The notes under the pieces are model-generated. The model saw only the letters and a program-made list of their open reading frames with translations, searched no databases and had not been told where the DNA came from. The position numbers and the translations under genes were made by a program. DNA of 64,000 nucleotides from Immundisolibacter sp. (lineage in GTDB: Bacteria; Pseudomonadota; Gammaproteobacteria; Immundisolibacterales; Immundisolibacteraceae): NCBI RefSeq assembly GCF_014359565.1, contig NZ_JACIZD010000001.1, positions 496,001 to 560,000 of the forward strand. Direction: 5' to 3'. Within the stretch, counting starts at the first letter, position 1, and each line of letters starts with the position of its first letter. Shown here one piece after another: positions 49,132-58,537 of the stretch.

Positions 49132-49862
49132 CAGGGCATTTCCGGACGCGGCGTCTGGCCGGCGAGGGCGCGGAACAGCTCGCGGCTTTTCAGTGGCTTG
49201 TCGCCGAAGTGCCAGGCGAGCTGCGCCCGCAGCAGGCGTTTGCAGGCCGGCAGGTGCGCCGGCTCGCCCAGGGTGTCGTCGCGCAGGGCCAGCAGTGCGG
49301 CGCCGGGCAAGTCGCCGTCGGGCGTCCGAGTGGCGCCACGTTCGGCCTGGTAGTGGTAGCGGGCGGTCGGCTCGATGGCGGCGCCGTCGACATCGTGCTC
49401 CAGCTGCAGCCCGTAGCCGAGCTCGGCCAGCAGGTCGCGCTCGAAGCGGCGCAGCACCGGCTCGTCAGCCACCCCGCCGGTCAGGGTTTCGAGCGCGCGC
49501 CGGTAGGCCGCGTACACGGCCGGGTGCGCATCCAGCCGCGCACAGGCCCGCAGCAGCAGCTCGTTCAGGTAAAACGCCGCCGCCAGCGCGGCGCCCTGCA
49601 GCGGATCGACATAACCATCCGGCTCGGCCTGGGTCAGGGTCTTGAGGTCTCCAGCGCCGGTCCAGGACAGCAGCAGCGGGGCGAACGGTTGCAGCACGCC
49701 GGCCAGGCGCCCGCGCCCGCCGCGCGCCACCAGGCCGACGCGGCCGTGCTCGCGGCTGAAGCATTCGAGCAGCAGGCTGCTGTCACGGTAGGGCCGGCGG
49801 TGCAGCACGTAGGCCGGCGCCAGCAACACCGGCGCGCGGCTGCCCGCTTGTTCTGGAACCAT
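49131..49862 (-). CDS. recO: DNA repair protein RecO
   Basis: A 243-residue recombination mediator. The N-terminal OB fold ([34 protein letters not shown]) and the helical C-terminus ([25 protein letters not shown]) are typical. No zinc-finger cysteines are seen in the C-terminal part, as in many gammaproteobacterial RecO. It lies 14 bp after era. Confidence 0.94.
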   Translation of the reverse strand: MVPEQAGSRAPVLLAPAYVLHRRPYRDSSLLLECFSREHGRVGLVARGGRGRLAGVLQPFAPLLLSWTGAGDLKTLTQAEPDGYVDPLQGAALAAAFYLNELLLRACARLDAHPAVYAAYRRALETLTGGVADEPVLRRFERDLLAELGYGLQLEHDVDGAAIEPTARYHYQAERGATRTPDGDLPGAALLALRDDTLGEPAHLPACKRLLRAQLAWHFGDKPLKSRELFRALAGQTPRPEMP

Positions 49863-49876
49863 GCGCGCGGGCCCGA

Positions 49877-50782
49877 CTACTCGCTCTGGTAGCCGAGCGT
49901 GCGCAGGGCCACATCGTCATCGGTCCAGCCGCTTTTCTCGCGCACGACCAGCTGCAGAAAGACGTGCGTTTCGAGCAGTTTCTCCAGGTCCGCCCGCGCC
50001 TCGCTGCCGATCTGCTTGAGCATGGCGCCGCCCTTGCCGATGACGATGCCCTTGTGGCTGGGCCGCTCGACCCAGATGATGGCGCTGATTTCGGTGCGCC
50101 CCGGTTGCTCGTCGAAGCTCTCGATGCCGACCGTACACACGTAGGGCAGCTCCTGGTGCAGATGGCGCATGAGCTTCTCGCGCACCAGTTCGGCGGCCAT
50201 GAACGACAGGCTGCGGTCGGTGACCTGATCTTCCGGAAACAGCTCCCCGCCGGCCGGCAGCAGGCGACCGACGATCTGCATCAGCCGCTCGACGTTGGTG
50301 CCCTTGCGGGCCGACACCGGCACGATTTCGGTAAAGCAGCCCTGTGCGCCGAGCTGTTCGAGCTGCGGAAACAGCGCCGCCTTGTTCGGGACCAGGTCGA
50401 TCTTGTTGACCACCGCCACCGCCGGCCGGCCGCTGGCCTTGACCAGTTCCAGTACCCGCTGGTCGTCGGCGGTCCAGTGCGTGCCCTGCACCACCATCAG
50501 CGCCAGGTCCACGCCTTCGAGGGCACCGGTGGCGGTGCGGTTCAGATACCGGTTCAGCGCCCGGCCCTGGCCGGGGTGGATGCCCGGCGTGTCGACGAAC
50601 ACGGCCTGCACGCCGCCCTCGGTGCGAATGCCCAGCAGGCGGTGACGCGTGGTCTGCGGCTTGGGTGAGGTGATGGCCAGCTTCTGCCCCACCAGGCGGT
50701 TGATCAGCGTGGACTTGCCGACGTTGGGGCGACCGACGATGGCAACGTAGCCGGAGTGTTCGACGGGTGTGGTGTCAGTCAT
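49877..50782 (-). CDS. era: GTPase Era
   Basis: A 301-residue ribosome-assembly GTPase that binds the 3' end of 16S rRNA. G1 is GRPNVGKST, G3 is DTPGIH, G4 is NKIDLV, and the C-terminal KH domain (KGIVIGKGGAMLKQIG) is present. It overlaps rnc by 8 bp, the usual rnc-era coupling. Confidence 0.97.
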   Translation of the reverse strand: MTDTTPVEHSGYVAIVGRPNVGKSTLINRLVGQKLAITSPKPQTTRHRLLGIRTEGGVQAVFVDTPGIHPGQGRALNRYLNRTATGALEGVDLALMVVQGTHWTADDQRVLELVKASGRPAVAVVNKIDLVPNKAALFPQLEQLGAQGCFTEIVPVSARKGTNVERLMQIVGRLLPAGGELFPEDQVTDRSLSFMAAELVREKLMRHLHQELPYVCTVGIESFDEQPGRTEISAIIWVERPSHKGIVIGKGGAMLKQIGSEARADLEKLLETHVFLQLVVREKSGWTDDDVALRTLGYQSE

Positions 50783-51455
50783 GAGTTTGCAGTCGTTCCA
50801 GTGCGGCGGCGGCGGCGGCCTGTTCGGCGGCGCGGCGGGTGCCGCCGGCGCCGCGGACGGGGTCCGGCAGCGGCGGCACCCGGCATTCGACCTCGAACTG
50901 CCACACGCCGGCCTGTTCCTGTTCGCTGACCAGATGGTACTGCGGTCGCTCCAGGGCGCGGCTTTGCAGCCATTCCTGCAGGCGGGTTTTCGGATCCTTG
51001 AGTGTCTCGCCCGGTTGCAGCTGCGCCAGCGCCGGGCCCAGCAGGTGCAGCACCCGCTCGCGACAGACCTCGATGCCGGCGTCCAGGTAAATGGCGCAGA
51101 CCAGGGCCTCGAAGGCGTCGGCCAGGATGGATGCCCGGCGATGGCCGCCGGTCTTGCGCTCGCCGGCACCCAGTTCCAGGAATTCGCCCAGCCGCAGTTC
51201 GTTGGCGGCCACGGCAAGCGCCTCGCCGCTGACCATGCGCGCGCGCAGGCGCGTGAGCTCGCCCTCGGTGGCCTGGGGAAAACGCTGCGTCAGCGCCTCG
51301 GCGATCACGAATCCAAGCAGGGCATCACCCAGGAACTCCAGGCGCTCGTTGTGCTGGCGCCGCGCACTGCGGTGGGTCAGGGCGCGGCGCAGCAGGCCCG
51401 GGTCGGCGAAGCGATGGCCCAGGCGCAGCTGCAACAGGTCCAGCGGGTCCGTCAA
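50775..51455 (-). CDS. rnc: Ribonuclease III
   Basis: A 226-residue dsRNA endonuclease for rRNA processing. The RNase III signature is ERLEFLGDALLGFVIAEAL; the double-stranded RNA-binding domain ends ...RAAEQAAAAAALERL. Overlaps the DUF4845 gene by 4 bp and era by 8 bp. Confidence 0.97.
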   Translation of the reverse strand: MTDPLDLLQLRLGHRFADPGLLRRALTHRSARRQHNERLEFLGDALLGFVIAEALTQRFPQATEGELTRLRARMVSGEALAVAANELRLGEFLELGAGERKTGGHRRASILADAFEALVCAIYLDAGIEVCRERVLHLLGPALAQLQPGETLKDPKTRLQEWLQSRALERPQYHLVSEQEQAGVWQFEVECRVPPLPDPVRGAGGTRRAAEQAAAAAALERLQTHD

Positions 51456-51862
51456 TCGCTTCCGCTCACCGTGCCTTCGACCTGCAGCTCATGCCGGAAA
51501 TGCATCGTCACGCCGATGTTGTAGAACACCGGCGCCTTGTAGTCGTACTCGACGACGATGCGCTTCTTGCCGGTCTTTTTGTCGTAATCGATCTTCAGGT
51601 CGTTCTTGGTCGGCGTGGGGTTGTAAAGACCGCTCATGTCGAAGCGTTTTTCGAGCAGACTCCATATCGCCGGCTTGCCCATCTGGCCGATGGTGCTGTC
51701 CTCGGCCAGCGAGTTGACCGCCTTGCGCACGGCGAAGGCTTCGTAATACCCCGGATACATGGCCAGGCCGACCATGAAAAAAAGCGCTGCCACGGCAAGG
51801 GCGATGGCGAGCGAGAAAAAGGACCAGCCGCCTTGACGGCCAGCGGGCAGTTTTTTTTGCAT
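51452..51862 (-). CDS. DUF4845 domain-containing membrane protein
   Basis: A 136-residue protein with a basic start, one membrane segment (FFSLAIALAVAALFFMVGLAMY) and a periplasmic beta domain (KRIVVEYDYKAPVFYNIGVTM). It occurs between lepB and rnc in many gammaproteobacteria; function unknown. GGGAG precedes ATG 51862. It overlaps rnc by 4 bp. Confidence 0.9.
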   Translation of the reverse strand: MQKKLPAGRQGGWSFFSLAIALAVAALFFMVGLAMYPGYYEAFAVRKAVNSLAEDSTIGQMGKPAIWSLLEKRFDMSGLYNPTPTKNDLKIDYDKKTGKKRIVVEYDYKAPVFYNIGVTMHFRHELQVEGTVSGSD

Positions 51863-51942
51863 GTCGGACGCTCCCGGTATCAGGCCGTCTTTGCGGCCCG
51901 AGGCATTATCAACCGGTCGGCGCTGAATGAAACAGGCGCGTA

Positions 51943-52707
51943 TCACGGAATACTGGAGCCGATGCGCCGCCAGTTGACTGCAAACTGCCCACCATCCCAG
52001 CTCATCCAGATGAAAAACGCCTTGCCGACCAGGTTCTGGTCCGGCACGAAACCCCAGTAACGGCTGTCCTTGCTGTTGTCGCGGTTGTCGCCCATCACGA
52101 AATACTGCCCGGCCGGCACCACCACCTCGCCCTGCGGACTCGGTCGCTGCGGCATCCATTGCACCTCGTAATGGTGCGATCCGAGTTGTTCCGGCAGGCG
52201 CAGAAACTCCACGCCACCATCCTGCACCGGCTTCGCGCCGTCGCGCTGCGTGACCGGCTCGCCGTTCACATAGAGCACCTTGTCGTAATAGCCGATGCGA
52301 TCGCCGGGCACGCCGACCACGCGCTTGATGTAATCGATCGACGGCTCGGGCGGGTAGCGGAACACCACCACATCGCCCCGCTGCGGGCTGCCGATGTCGA
52401 TGATCTTCCTGTCGATGACCGGCAGGCGGATGCCGTAGGCGAACTTGTTGACCAGGATGAAATCGCCCACGTGCAAGGTCGGCAGCATGGAGCCGGACGG
52501 AATGCGAAACGGTTCCACCAGGAACGAGCGCAGCAGGAACACGGCCAGGATCACCGGGAAGAACGAGCGCCCGTACTCCACCCACCAGGGCATTTTCTGG
52601 GGCTGCGTGCCGGCCGCGCTGCGGTGACGCACCAGCCAGATTTCGTCGATCGCCCAGATCACGCCGCTGACGACCAGCAGCAGGAACAGCAGCAGCGCGA
52701 AATCCAC
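51943..52707 (-). CDS. lepB: Signal peptidase I
   Basis: A 254-residue leader peptidase. Two N-terminal membrane segments precede the catalytic serine S73 (PSGSMLPTL) and general-base lysine K128 (YIKRVVG); box E (VMGDNRDNSKDSRYWG) follows. It cleaves Sec and Tat signal peptides on the periplasmic side. It starts 3 bp after lepA. Confidence 0.97.
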   Translation of the reverse strand: MDFALLLFLLLVVSGVIWAIDEIWLVRHRSAAGTQPQKMPWWVEYGRSFFPVILAVFLLRSFLVEPFRIPSGSMLPTLHVGDFILVNKFAYGIRLPVIDRKIIDIGSPQRGDVVVFRYPPEPSIDYIKRVVGVPGDRIGYYDKVLYVNGEPVTQRDGAKPVQDGGVEFLRLPEQLGSHHYEVQWMPQRPSPQGEVVVPAGQYFVMGDNRDNSKDSRYWGFVPDQNLVGKAFFIWMSWDGGQFAVNWRRIGSSIP

Positions 52708-52710
52708 GGC

Positions 52711-54516
52711 TTATTTCTCCTTGCCGGTGTGCAGCACGGCCATGAAGGCCTCCTGCGGAATCTGCACGTTGCCGACCTGCTTCATGCGCTTCTTGCCCTC
52801 TTTTTGCTTTTCCAGCAGCTTGCGCTTGCGCGTGATGTCGCCGCCGTAGCACTTGGCGGTGACGTTCTTGCGCATGGCGCGCACCGACTCGCGGGCCACG
52901 ATCTTGGCGCCGATGGCGGCCTGGATCGGCACCTCGAACATCTGCCTCGGGATCAGCTCGACCATCTTGGCGACCAGCTCCCGCCCGCGCTGGGCGGCGG
53001 TCTGGCGGTGCACGATGGCCGACAGCGAATCGACCTTTTCCTTGTTGACCAGCACGTCGAGCTTGACCAGATCGGCCGGCTCGAAGCGCGTGAATTCGTA
53101 GTCGAAGGAGGCAAAGCCGCGGCTGACGGATTTGAGGCGGTCGAAGAAATCGGCTACCACCTCGGCCGCCGGGATGTCGTACTGCACCGACACCTGCCCG
53201 CCCAGGTGACTCATGCGCGTCTGGCGGCCGCGTTTTTCCTCGCACAGGCCGAGCACGGCGCCCAGATACGCCGGCGGCACCAGAATGGTCACGGCCAGGA
53301 TCGGCTCGCGGATTTCCTGCAGCTGGGACGGGTCCGGCAGCTTGGCCGGGTTGTCCACCAGCAGCACCTCGCCGGAACGGGTCAGCACCTCGTAGAGCAC
53401 GGTCGGCGCAGTGGTGATCAGTTCAAGGTCATATTCGCGCTCCAGGCGCTCCTGCACGATTTCCATGTGCAGCATGCCCAGAAACCCGCAGCGAAAGCCG
53501 AAACCGAGCGCCTGCGAGGTCTCCGGCTCGAAACTGAGCGAGGCGTCGTTCAGGCGCAGCTTGCGCAGCGCCTCGCGCAGCGCCTCGTAGCTGGACGAGT
53601 CGACCGGGAACAGGCCGGCGAACACGCGCGGCTTGATGCGCTGGAAACCCGGCAACTGGGCCGGCGCCGGACGCGCGTCCTCGGTGATGGTGTCACCGAC
53701 CGGGATGGCGTCGATGTCCTTGATGGCGGCAATCACGATGCCGGCCTCGCCCGGGCCCAGCTCGGTCACGTCGCGCCGCTTGGGCGTGTAGATGGCGAGC
53801 CGGTCGATGGTGAACACGCGTGCGTTGGACATCACGCGGATGCGCTGGCCGACCCGCAGGGCGCCGTTCATGACCCGCACCAGTCCGACCACGCCCAGGT
53901 AGTTGTCGAACCAGGAGTCGATCACCAGCGCCTGCAGCGGCGCATCGACATCGCCCTTGGGCGGCGGAATGCGCGCGATCAGCGCCTCCAGCACGTCGTC
54001 CACGCCCTGGCCGGTCTTGGCGCTCACGCACACGGCGTCCTCGGCGTCGATGCCGACGATTTCCTCGATCTCGCGCTTGACCCGCTCCGGCTCGGCGGTC
54101 GGCAGGTCGATCTTGTTCAGCACCGGCAGCACCTCGAGGCCCTGCTCGATGGCGGTGTAGCAGTTGGCGACGGTCTGGGCTTCCACGCCCTGCGCCGCGT
54201 CCACCACCAGCAGCGCGCCCTCGCAGGCCGCCAGCGAGCGCGACACCTCGTATGAGAAATCGACGTGACCGGGGGTGTCGATGAAATTGAGCAGATATTC
54301 ATGGCCGTCGGCGGCCACGTAGCGCAGCGACACGCTCTGCGCCTTGATGGTGATGCCGCGCTCCCGCTCCAGGTCCATGGAGTCGAGCACCTGCGCCGAC
54401 ATTTCGCGCTGCGTCAGGCCCTGGCAGCGCTGGATGAAGCGATCGGCCAAGGTCGATTTGCCGTGGTCGATGTGGGCGATGATCGAAAAATTGCGAATTC
54501 GGTCGAGGGGCGTCAT
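52711..54516 (-). CDS. lepA: Elongation factor 4 (LepA)
   Basis: A 601-residue translation GTPase that back-translocates ribosomes. It starts [22 protein letters not shown] (G1), contains [21 protein letters not shown] (G3) and NKIDLP (G4), and ends with the LepA-specific C-terminal domain ([20 protein letters not shown]). Upstream 211 bp hold a stem-loop and a -10-like box. Confidence 0.98.
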   Translation of the reverse strand: MTPLDRIRNFSIIAHIDHGKSTLADRFIQRCQGLTQREMSAQVLDSMDLERERGITIKAQSVSLRYVAADGHEYLLNFIDTPGHVDFSYEVSRSLAACEGALLVVDAAQGVEAQTVANCYTAIEQGLEVLPVLNKIDLPTAEPERVKREIEEIVGIDAEDAVCVSAKTGQGVDDVLEALIARIPPPKGDVDAPLQALVIDSWFDNYLGVVGLVRVMNGALRVGQRIRVMSNARVFTIDRLAIYTPKRRDVTELGPGEAGIVIAAIKDIDAIPVGDTITEDARPAPAQLPGFQRIKPRVFAGLFPVDSSSYEALREALRKLRLNDASLSFEPETSQALGFGFRCGFLGMLHMEIVQERLEREYDLELITTAPTVLYEVLTRSGEVLLVDNPAKLPDPSQLQEIREPILAVTILVPPAYLGAVLGLCEEKRGRQTRMSHLGGQVSVQYDIPAAEVVADFFDRLKSVSRGFASFDYEFTRFEPADLVKLDVLVNKEKVDSLSAIVHRQTAAQRGRELVAKMVELIPRQMFEVPIQAAIGAKIVARESVRAMRKNVTAKCYGGDITRKRKLLEKQKEGKKRMKQVGNVQIPQEAFMAVLHTGKEK

Positions 54517-54645
54517 CGGCAGGTCGGGGGCGGACCGAATGGAGAAGGGTGGGTGGGGCTCGCGGCCCGGTTCCAGTGGCGCATGACGGTTCGGGTCGGC
54601 GCCAGCCGCCGGCCCGAACGCCTGCCGAGCCTGATCCATAACGAC

Positions 54646-54671
54646 GGAAGGGGCGCCGCAGCGCCCCTTCC
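54646..54671 (-). terminator. 11-bp stem-loop between the degP-like gene and lepA
   Basis: GGAAGGGGCG (54646-54655) pairs with CGCCCCTTCC (54662-54671), with one more C-G pair closing a CGCA loop. No U-tract follows on the minus strand. It could end the rpoE-degP transcript or fold in the lepA leader. Confidence 0.5.
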
Positions 54672-54682
54672 AAAGGCGCCAC

Positions 54683-54688
54683 ACTATA
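54683..54688 (-). promoter_or_regulatory. Possible lepA -10 box
   Basis: On the minus strand the sequence reads TATAGT, five of six matches to the -10 consensus, 167 bp before the lepA ATG. No clear -35 is seen, so confidence is low. Confidence 0.35.
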
Positions 54689-54727
54689 ACACGCGCCCCG
54701 CCTGGCCCCCGAAGGCTCCTGAGCCGC

Positions 54728-56164
54728 CTACTTTGGCACCCGCAGCGCCAACCACAGCGGGTTGTCGCCGCGCTGCACCAGCAGGCGCGCCACCTTGCCG
54801 GCCGGCAGGCGATCGACCAGGCGCTTGAAGCCGGCGGCGTCGTCCACGGTTTGGCTGTTCACCGACAGGATCACGTCGCCGCGCTGCACACCGGCTTCCT
54901 GTGCGGCGCCTGCGTCCACCCGGCGTACCAGTACGCCACCGCGCTCGACGCCGGCACGCTCGCGCTGCTGGTCGGTGAGGTCCGCCACCAGCAGGCCGAG
55001 TCGGTCGGAACTGACCTTGGCCGGCGCAGGCTTGCCGGTCGCGGAACGGGCCTCGGCGGGCAGTGCCTCCACGGTCAGCTGCAGCGTGCGCGGCTTGCCG
55101 GCGCGCAGGATTTCCACGGCCACTTTGCGCCCGACGGCGGTGCGGCCGGCCCGCGGCGGCAGGTCGCTCGAATAGACGATGTCCTCGCCGTTGAAGCGCA
55201 GGATGATGTCGCCGGCTTCGATGCCGGCCTTGGCGGCCGGCCCGTCCGGCATCACGCGCGCCACCAGCGCGCCACGCGGCTGCGGCATGCCGAAGGATTC
55301 GGCCAGCTCGCGCGTCACGTCCTGGATCAGCACACCCAGCCAGCCGCGCGTGACCTTGCCGCTGGCCTTGAGCTGGCTGACGACGTCCATGGCGACATCG
55401 ATCGGCACCGCGAACGACAGCCCCATGAAACCGCCGGTGCGGCTGTAGATCTGCGAATTGATGCCGACCACCTCGCCGTCCATGTTGAACAGCGGGCCGC
55501 CGGAGTTGCCGGGGTTGATGGCCACGTCGGTCTGGATGAACGGCACGTAGGTGTCCTGCGGCAGGGCGCGGCCCTTGGCGCTGACGATGCCGGCGGTGAC
55601 GCTGTGGTCGAAACCGAACGGCGAGCCGATGGCCAGCACCCACTCGCCGACCTTCAGACGCGCCGGATCGCCGATTTTCACCGTCGGCAGCGAGCCGTTC
55701 TTCGAGGCCACCTTCAGCAGGGCGATGTCGCTGCGCTCGTCCGAACCGATCAGCTTGGCCGGCAGTTCGCTGCGATCACTCAGGCGCACCATGATCTGAT
55801 CGGCGCCCTTGACCACGTGGTGGTTGGTCAGCACATAACCGTCGGCGGAAATGATGAAGCCCGAGCCCAGCGATTCTGTGGGCAGGGACGGCAGCTCGCC
55901 CTGCTCGCCGAAAAAATGCCGGAAGAACTCGTTCAGCGGCGCACTGTCCGGATCGTCCAGGCCTTCCGGCAGTTCGAATGGCAGCTTCGGGCGCGCGGCC
56001 TGGCTCGGTGCCGGCTTGTTCTCGCTGCTGATGTTCACCACCGCCGGTCCGTACGCGGTGACCAGGGAGCTGAAATCCGGCAGGTCGGCGGCCTGAGCCG
56101 GACCGTACACGGGCACGAGAACACACACCAGCCAGGCAAGGACGGATCGGGTGACAGTTTTCAC
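54728..56164 (-). CDS. DegP/MucD-type periplasmic serine protease
   Basis: A 478-residue HtrA protease. A signal peptide (ending AQAAD) precedes the trypsin-like domain with H116 (LTNHHVV), D146 (SDIALLKV) and S221 (GNSGGP), followed by two PDZ domains ([11 protein letters not shown]...; [22 protein letters not shown]). It degrades misfolded envelope proteins under sigma-E control. It overlaps rseB by 4 bp, the mucABD-like arrangement. Confidence 0.96.
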   Translation of the reverse strand: MKTVTRSVLAWLVCVLVPVYGPAQAADLPDFSSLVTAYGPAVVNISSENKPAPSQAARPKLPFELPEGLDDPDSAPLNEFFRHFFGEQGELPSLPTESLGSGFIISADGYVLTNHHVVKGADQIMVRLSDRSELPAKLIGSDERSDIALLKVASKNGSLPTVKIGDPARLKVGEWVLAIGSPFGFDHSVTAGIVSAKGRALPQDTYVPFIQTDVAINPGNSGGPLFNMDGEVVGINSQIYSRTGGFMGLSFAVPIDVAMDVVSQLKASGKVTRGWLGVLIQDVTRELAESFGMPQPRGALVARVMPDGPAAKAGIEAGDIILRFNGEDIVYSSDLPPRAGRTAVGRKVAVEILRAGKPRTLQLTVEALPAEARSATGKPAPAKVSSDRLGLLVADLTDQQRERAGVERGGVLVRRVDAGAAQEAGVQRGDVILSVNSQTVDDAAGFKRLVDRLPAGKVARLLVQRGDNPLWLALRVPK

Positions 56165-57168
56165 GGGGGGGCGCCGGAGGTTGCGGGCGACGCGGCCGGA
56201 GTCGCCAGGGAAGTGGGCGAGACCGGCGTCAAGGCTTCGACGACCTGCTTCAGGGTGGCCATCGGTGCCGCCCCCAGCGCGGTGACCTGACGCCCGTCAA
56301 GCCGCGCGCCGAAGGCGGGCATGGCCTGTACGCGTCCGGCGCCCAGCAGGGACTGTTCGCCGGGGGCCGGGGTGTCGATGAATACCGAAACGGTTGCCAG
56401 ACCATCGGAAATGGTCAGTTGCTCGACGTCCTGGCTGCTATCGGGTGACTGGCGGCGGATATAGCCGCTGACACCGAAACCGGGCGGCAGCGTGCCGATG
56501 GTCCAGGGGATGGCATCCGCCGATGGGCGTTGCCCGAGGATATGTTCCGTCCACTGCAGTTGCGCCGGGCTGGAGCCGGTTTCCTGCAGCCACTCGGCAT
56601 CGTCCAGCGTCTGCACCAGTTCAAGATCGACGAAGAACACCTGGCGCAGGACCTTGCCCTGACTGTCGATCAGGCCGGCCTTGAGCAGCAGGCCGGTTGC
56701 GGTGTCGGTGCCCAGCAGATACGCAAACCGGAACTGATCGCGCGGCCGGGCCAGCGTGAAGTCGGCCGCATGATCGGCCAGTCGACCCTTGCCGACCGGG
56801 GTAAATTCGTAAAACTCGGCCAGTTTTTGCAGCCGGCGCGGCAGCAGGCTGGCAAACGCTGCGGCCACCAATGCCTCATCGTGTGCCGGTCGGGCTGTTG
56901 ACAGGGCGATACGGCAGTTTTGTCCCTGGCGGCGCAATTCCCAGTAAGTGCCTTGCAGGCTGCGCACGCGGTCGAGCCCCCCGTCGGCCCCGGCGCGGTG
57001 CAGTATGTGGAGGCTTTGCGCCTGATCGCCCTCGATCTGCACGACGTGGCCACGGTAGGACAGAGTGTCGGCTGCCGCCAGCATGCGCTGGATGATCTGC
57101 GGGGTGTCGGCGGCGAGCGCCTTGCCACACGCCAGCGCAAGCGCCAGCAGCACCGGCGCCGGTTTCAT
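56161..57168 (-). CDS. rseB: RseB/MucB-type sigma-E regulatory protein
   Basis: A 335-residue periplasmic protein. A signal peptide (MKPAPVLLALALACGKALA) precedes the LolA-like RseB N-terminal domain (MLAAADTLSYRGHVVQIEGDQAQSLHILHRAG) and the smaller C-terminal domain (GFGVSGYIRRQ...SDGLATVSVFI). It binds RseA and protects it from cleavage until envelope stress. The C-terminal tail is Pro/Ser/Ala rich. Confidence 0.92.
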   Translation of the reverse strand: MKPAPVLLALALACGKALAADTPQIIQRMLAAADTLSYRGHVVQIEGDQAQSLHILHRAGADGGLDRVRSLQGTYWELRRQGQNCRIALSTARPAHDEALVAAAFASLLPRRLQKLAEFYEFTPVGKGRLADHAADFTLARPRDQFRFAYLLGTDTATGLLLKAGLIDSQGKVLRQVFFVDLELVQTLDDAEWLQETGSSPAQLQWTEHILGQRPSADAIPWTIGTLPPGFGVSGYIRRQSPDSSQDVEQLTISDGLATVSVFIDTPAPGEQSLLGAGRVQAMPAFGARLDGRQVTALGAAPMATLKQVVEALTPVSPTSLATPAASPATSGAPP

Positions 57169-57713
57169 TGCCTGCTGTCGGTGCTGACGTCACGCAGCAG
57201 CGGGGTCAGCGAGTCCTGTCCGGCGAGCAGGGCGTTGTCGGCATGCGCGGCCCAGTAGCCCTCCAGCCGACTGGGTTGCTGCGCGGCAGCAGGCGCGCGC
57301 ACCTCGCCGCTTGCCAGGATGGGTCCGGTGATCGCCTCGCTGGTTTGTGTGGCCAGCTGATCGGTTGCGCCGGGCGCTTGCCACTGCCGAACCCCGATCA
57401 CGGTGGCCAGTGCGACCGAGGCAGCCAGGGCGCCGCCGACGGCATAGCGCGGCCAGTGCCGTGCCGGGCGAGCCGGCGCAATGGCCGGCAACAGATAGGT
57501 CGCCTCGCCGGCAATGGCCTCACGCACCGCGGCGCTGATGTCGAAGGTCGGATCTGCTCCTTCGCGCAGAAGGCCACGTATCCGGTGCATCCGCCGCCAC
57601 TGGGCCGCCAGCGCATCATCGCGACACAGCGCATCCAGCAGCGCGTCAGCCTGGTCGGGATCCAGTTCGCCGTCCATCAGCTCGGACAGCGCTTGGTGTT
57701 GTGGCTCCGTCAT
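57165..57713 (-). CDS. rseA: Anti-sigma-E factor RseA/MucA
   Basis: A 182-residue protein. The cytosolic N-terminus (LSELMDGELDPDQADALLDALCRDDALAAQWRRMHRIRGLL) is the sigma-binding anti-sigma domain; a membrane segment (AVGGALAASVALATVIGV) lies near residues 90-110; the rest is periplasmic. It lies between rpoE and rseB, so its role as the sigma-E inhibitor is well supported. Confidence 0.92.
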   Translation of the reverse strand: MTEPQHQALSELMDGELDPDQADALLDALCRDDALAAQWRRMHRIRGLLREGADPTFDISAAVREAIAGEATYLLPAIAPARPARHWPRYAVGGALAASVALATVIGVRQWQAPGATDQLATQTSEAITGPILASGEVRAPAAAQQPSRLEGYWAAHADNALLAGQDSLTPLLRDVSTDSRQ

Positions 57714-57729
57714 TCAGGTCTCCACCGGG

Positions 57730-58332
57730 TTACAGGAACGGTTTGAGTTTCGCATCGAGTGCCCGCCGTGCACGAAAGATGCGCGAACGCACGGTGCCGA
57801 TCGGGCAATCGAGCACACGGGCAATTTCATCGTAGCTAAGACCTTCCATTTCGCACAAAGTTAACGCCGTGCGCAGATCCTCGGGCAACTCGGCCAGTGC
57901 CCGCCCCAGCGCCGACTGCAGCTGATCACGTGCGGCATAGGACTCGGGAGTTGCCGTGTCCGCCATCACCACGCCGGCGGCCTCGACATCACCGTCGGTG
58001 ATGTCGACATCGTCGGTGGGCGGGCGGCGCGATCTTGCCACCAAATGATTCTTGGCGGAATTGACCGCGATCCGGTACAGCCAGGTGTAGAACGCGCTGT
58101 CGCCCCGAAAATTGGGCAGCGCCCGGTAGGCCTTGATGAATGCCTCCTGCGTGACATCCTGTGCCTCGGAGCGATCGGACACCAGCCGGCCGACCAGTTT
58201 GGCCACACGCACCTGATATTTGCTTACCAGCAGATCAAAGGCGCGTTTCTCGCCGCGTTGAACGCGGCGTACCAGTTCCAGGTCGATGGCGCTGTCGTCG
58301 TCACCTGGTTTGGCTTCGCCAAAAGTGGTCAT
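57730..58332 (-). CDS. rpoE: RNA polymerase sigma-E factor (RpoE/AlgU)
   Basis: A 200-residue ECF sigma factor. Region 2 includes ERRVQRG-like LVRRVQRGEKRAFDLLVSKYQ and FIKAYRALPNFRGDSAFYTWLYRIAVNSAKN; region 4 is LPEDLRTALTLCEMEGLSYDEIARVLDCPIGTVRSRIFRAR. I chose ATG 58332; a longer frame to 58443 has no family support. First gene of the envelope-stress operon, with a candidate autoregulatory promoter upstream. Confidence 0.95.
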   Translation of the reverse strand: MTTFGEAKPGDDDSAIDLELVRRVQRGEKRAFDLLVSKYQVRVAKLVGRLVSDRSEAQDVTQEAFIKAYRALPNFRGDSAFYTWLYRIAVNSAKNHLVARSRRPPTDDVDITDGDVEAAGVVMADTATPESYAARDQLQSALGRALAELPEDLRTALTLCEMEGLSYDEIARVLDCPIGTVRSRIFRARRALDAKLKPFL

Positions 58333-58482
58333 CGGGATGTCGCGGTCGATCCGGCCGCGCACCGAACCGGCGGCAGCGAAAACAAGGGTGGGAGGGCAGG
58401 GCGGACGCGACGCGTCGCCCGGCAGCCGCGGCGAGTCATGCATGTCTCCCTGAGCAATCGGTGAAGCGCAGATTGCGCTTTT

Positions 58483-58510
58483 GTTACATTGCGAGGGATT
58501 TTATCAGTTC
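58483..58510 (-). promoter_or_regulatory. Candidate sigma-E-dependent promoter of the rpoE operon
   Basis: On the minus strand GAACTG (58510-58505) is followed after 16 nt by TGTAAC (58488-58483). This resembles the sigma-E/AlgU consensus GAACTT-N16/17-TCTGA or TCTAA. It lies about 150 bp before the rpoE start, as expected for autoregulation, inside the region shared with nadB. Confidence 0.5.
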
Positions 58511-58537
58511 AAGGCCCAACCCTCGGCGCGCGTTCAC

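Noticed and set aside
52159..54255. 698-codon plus-strand open frame
   Set aside because: Antisense to lepB and lepA; H/L/A/V/D-rich shadow composition.
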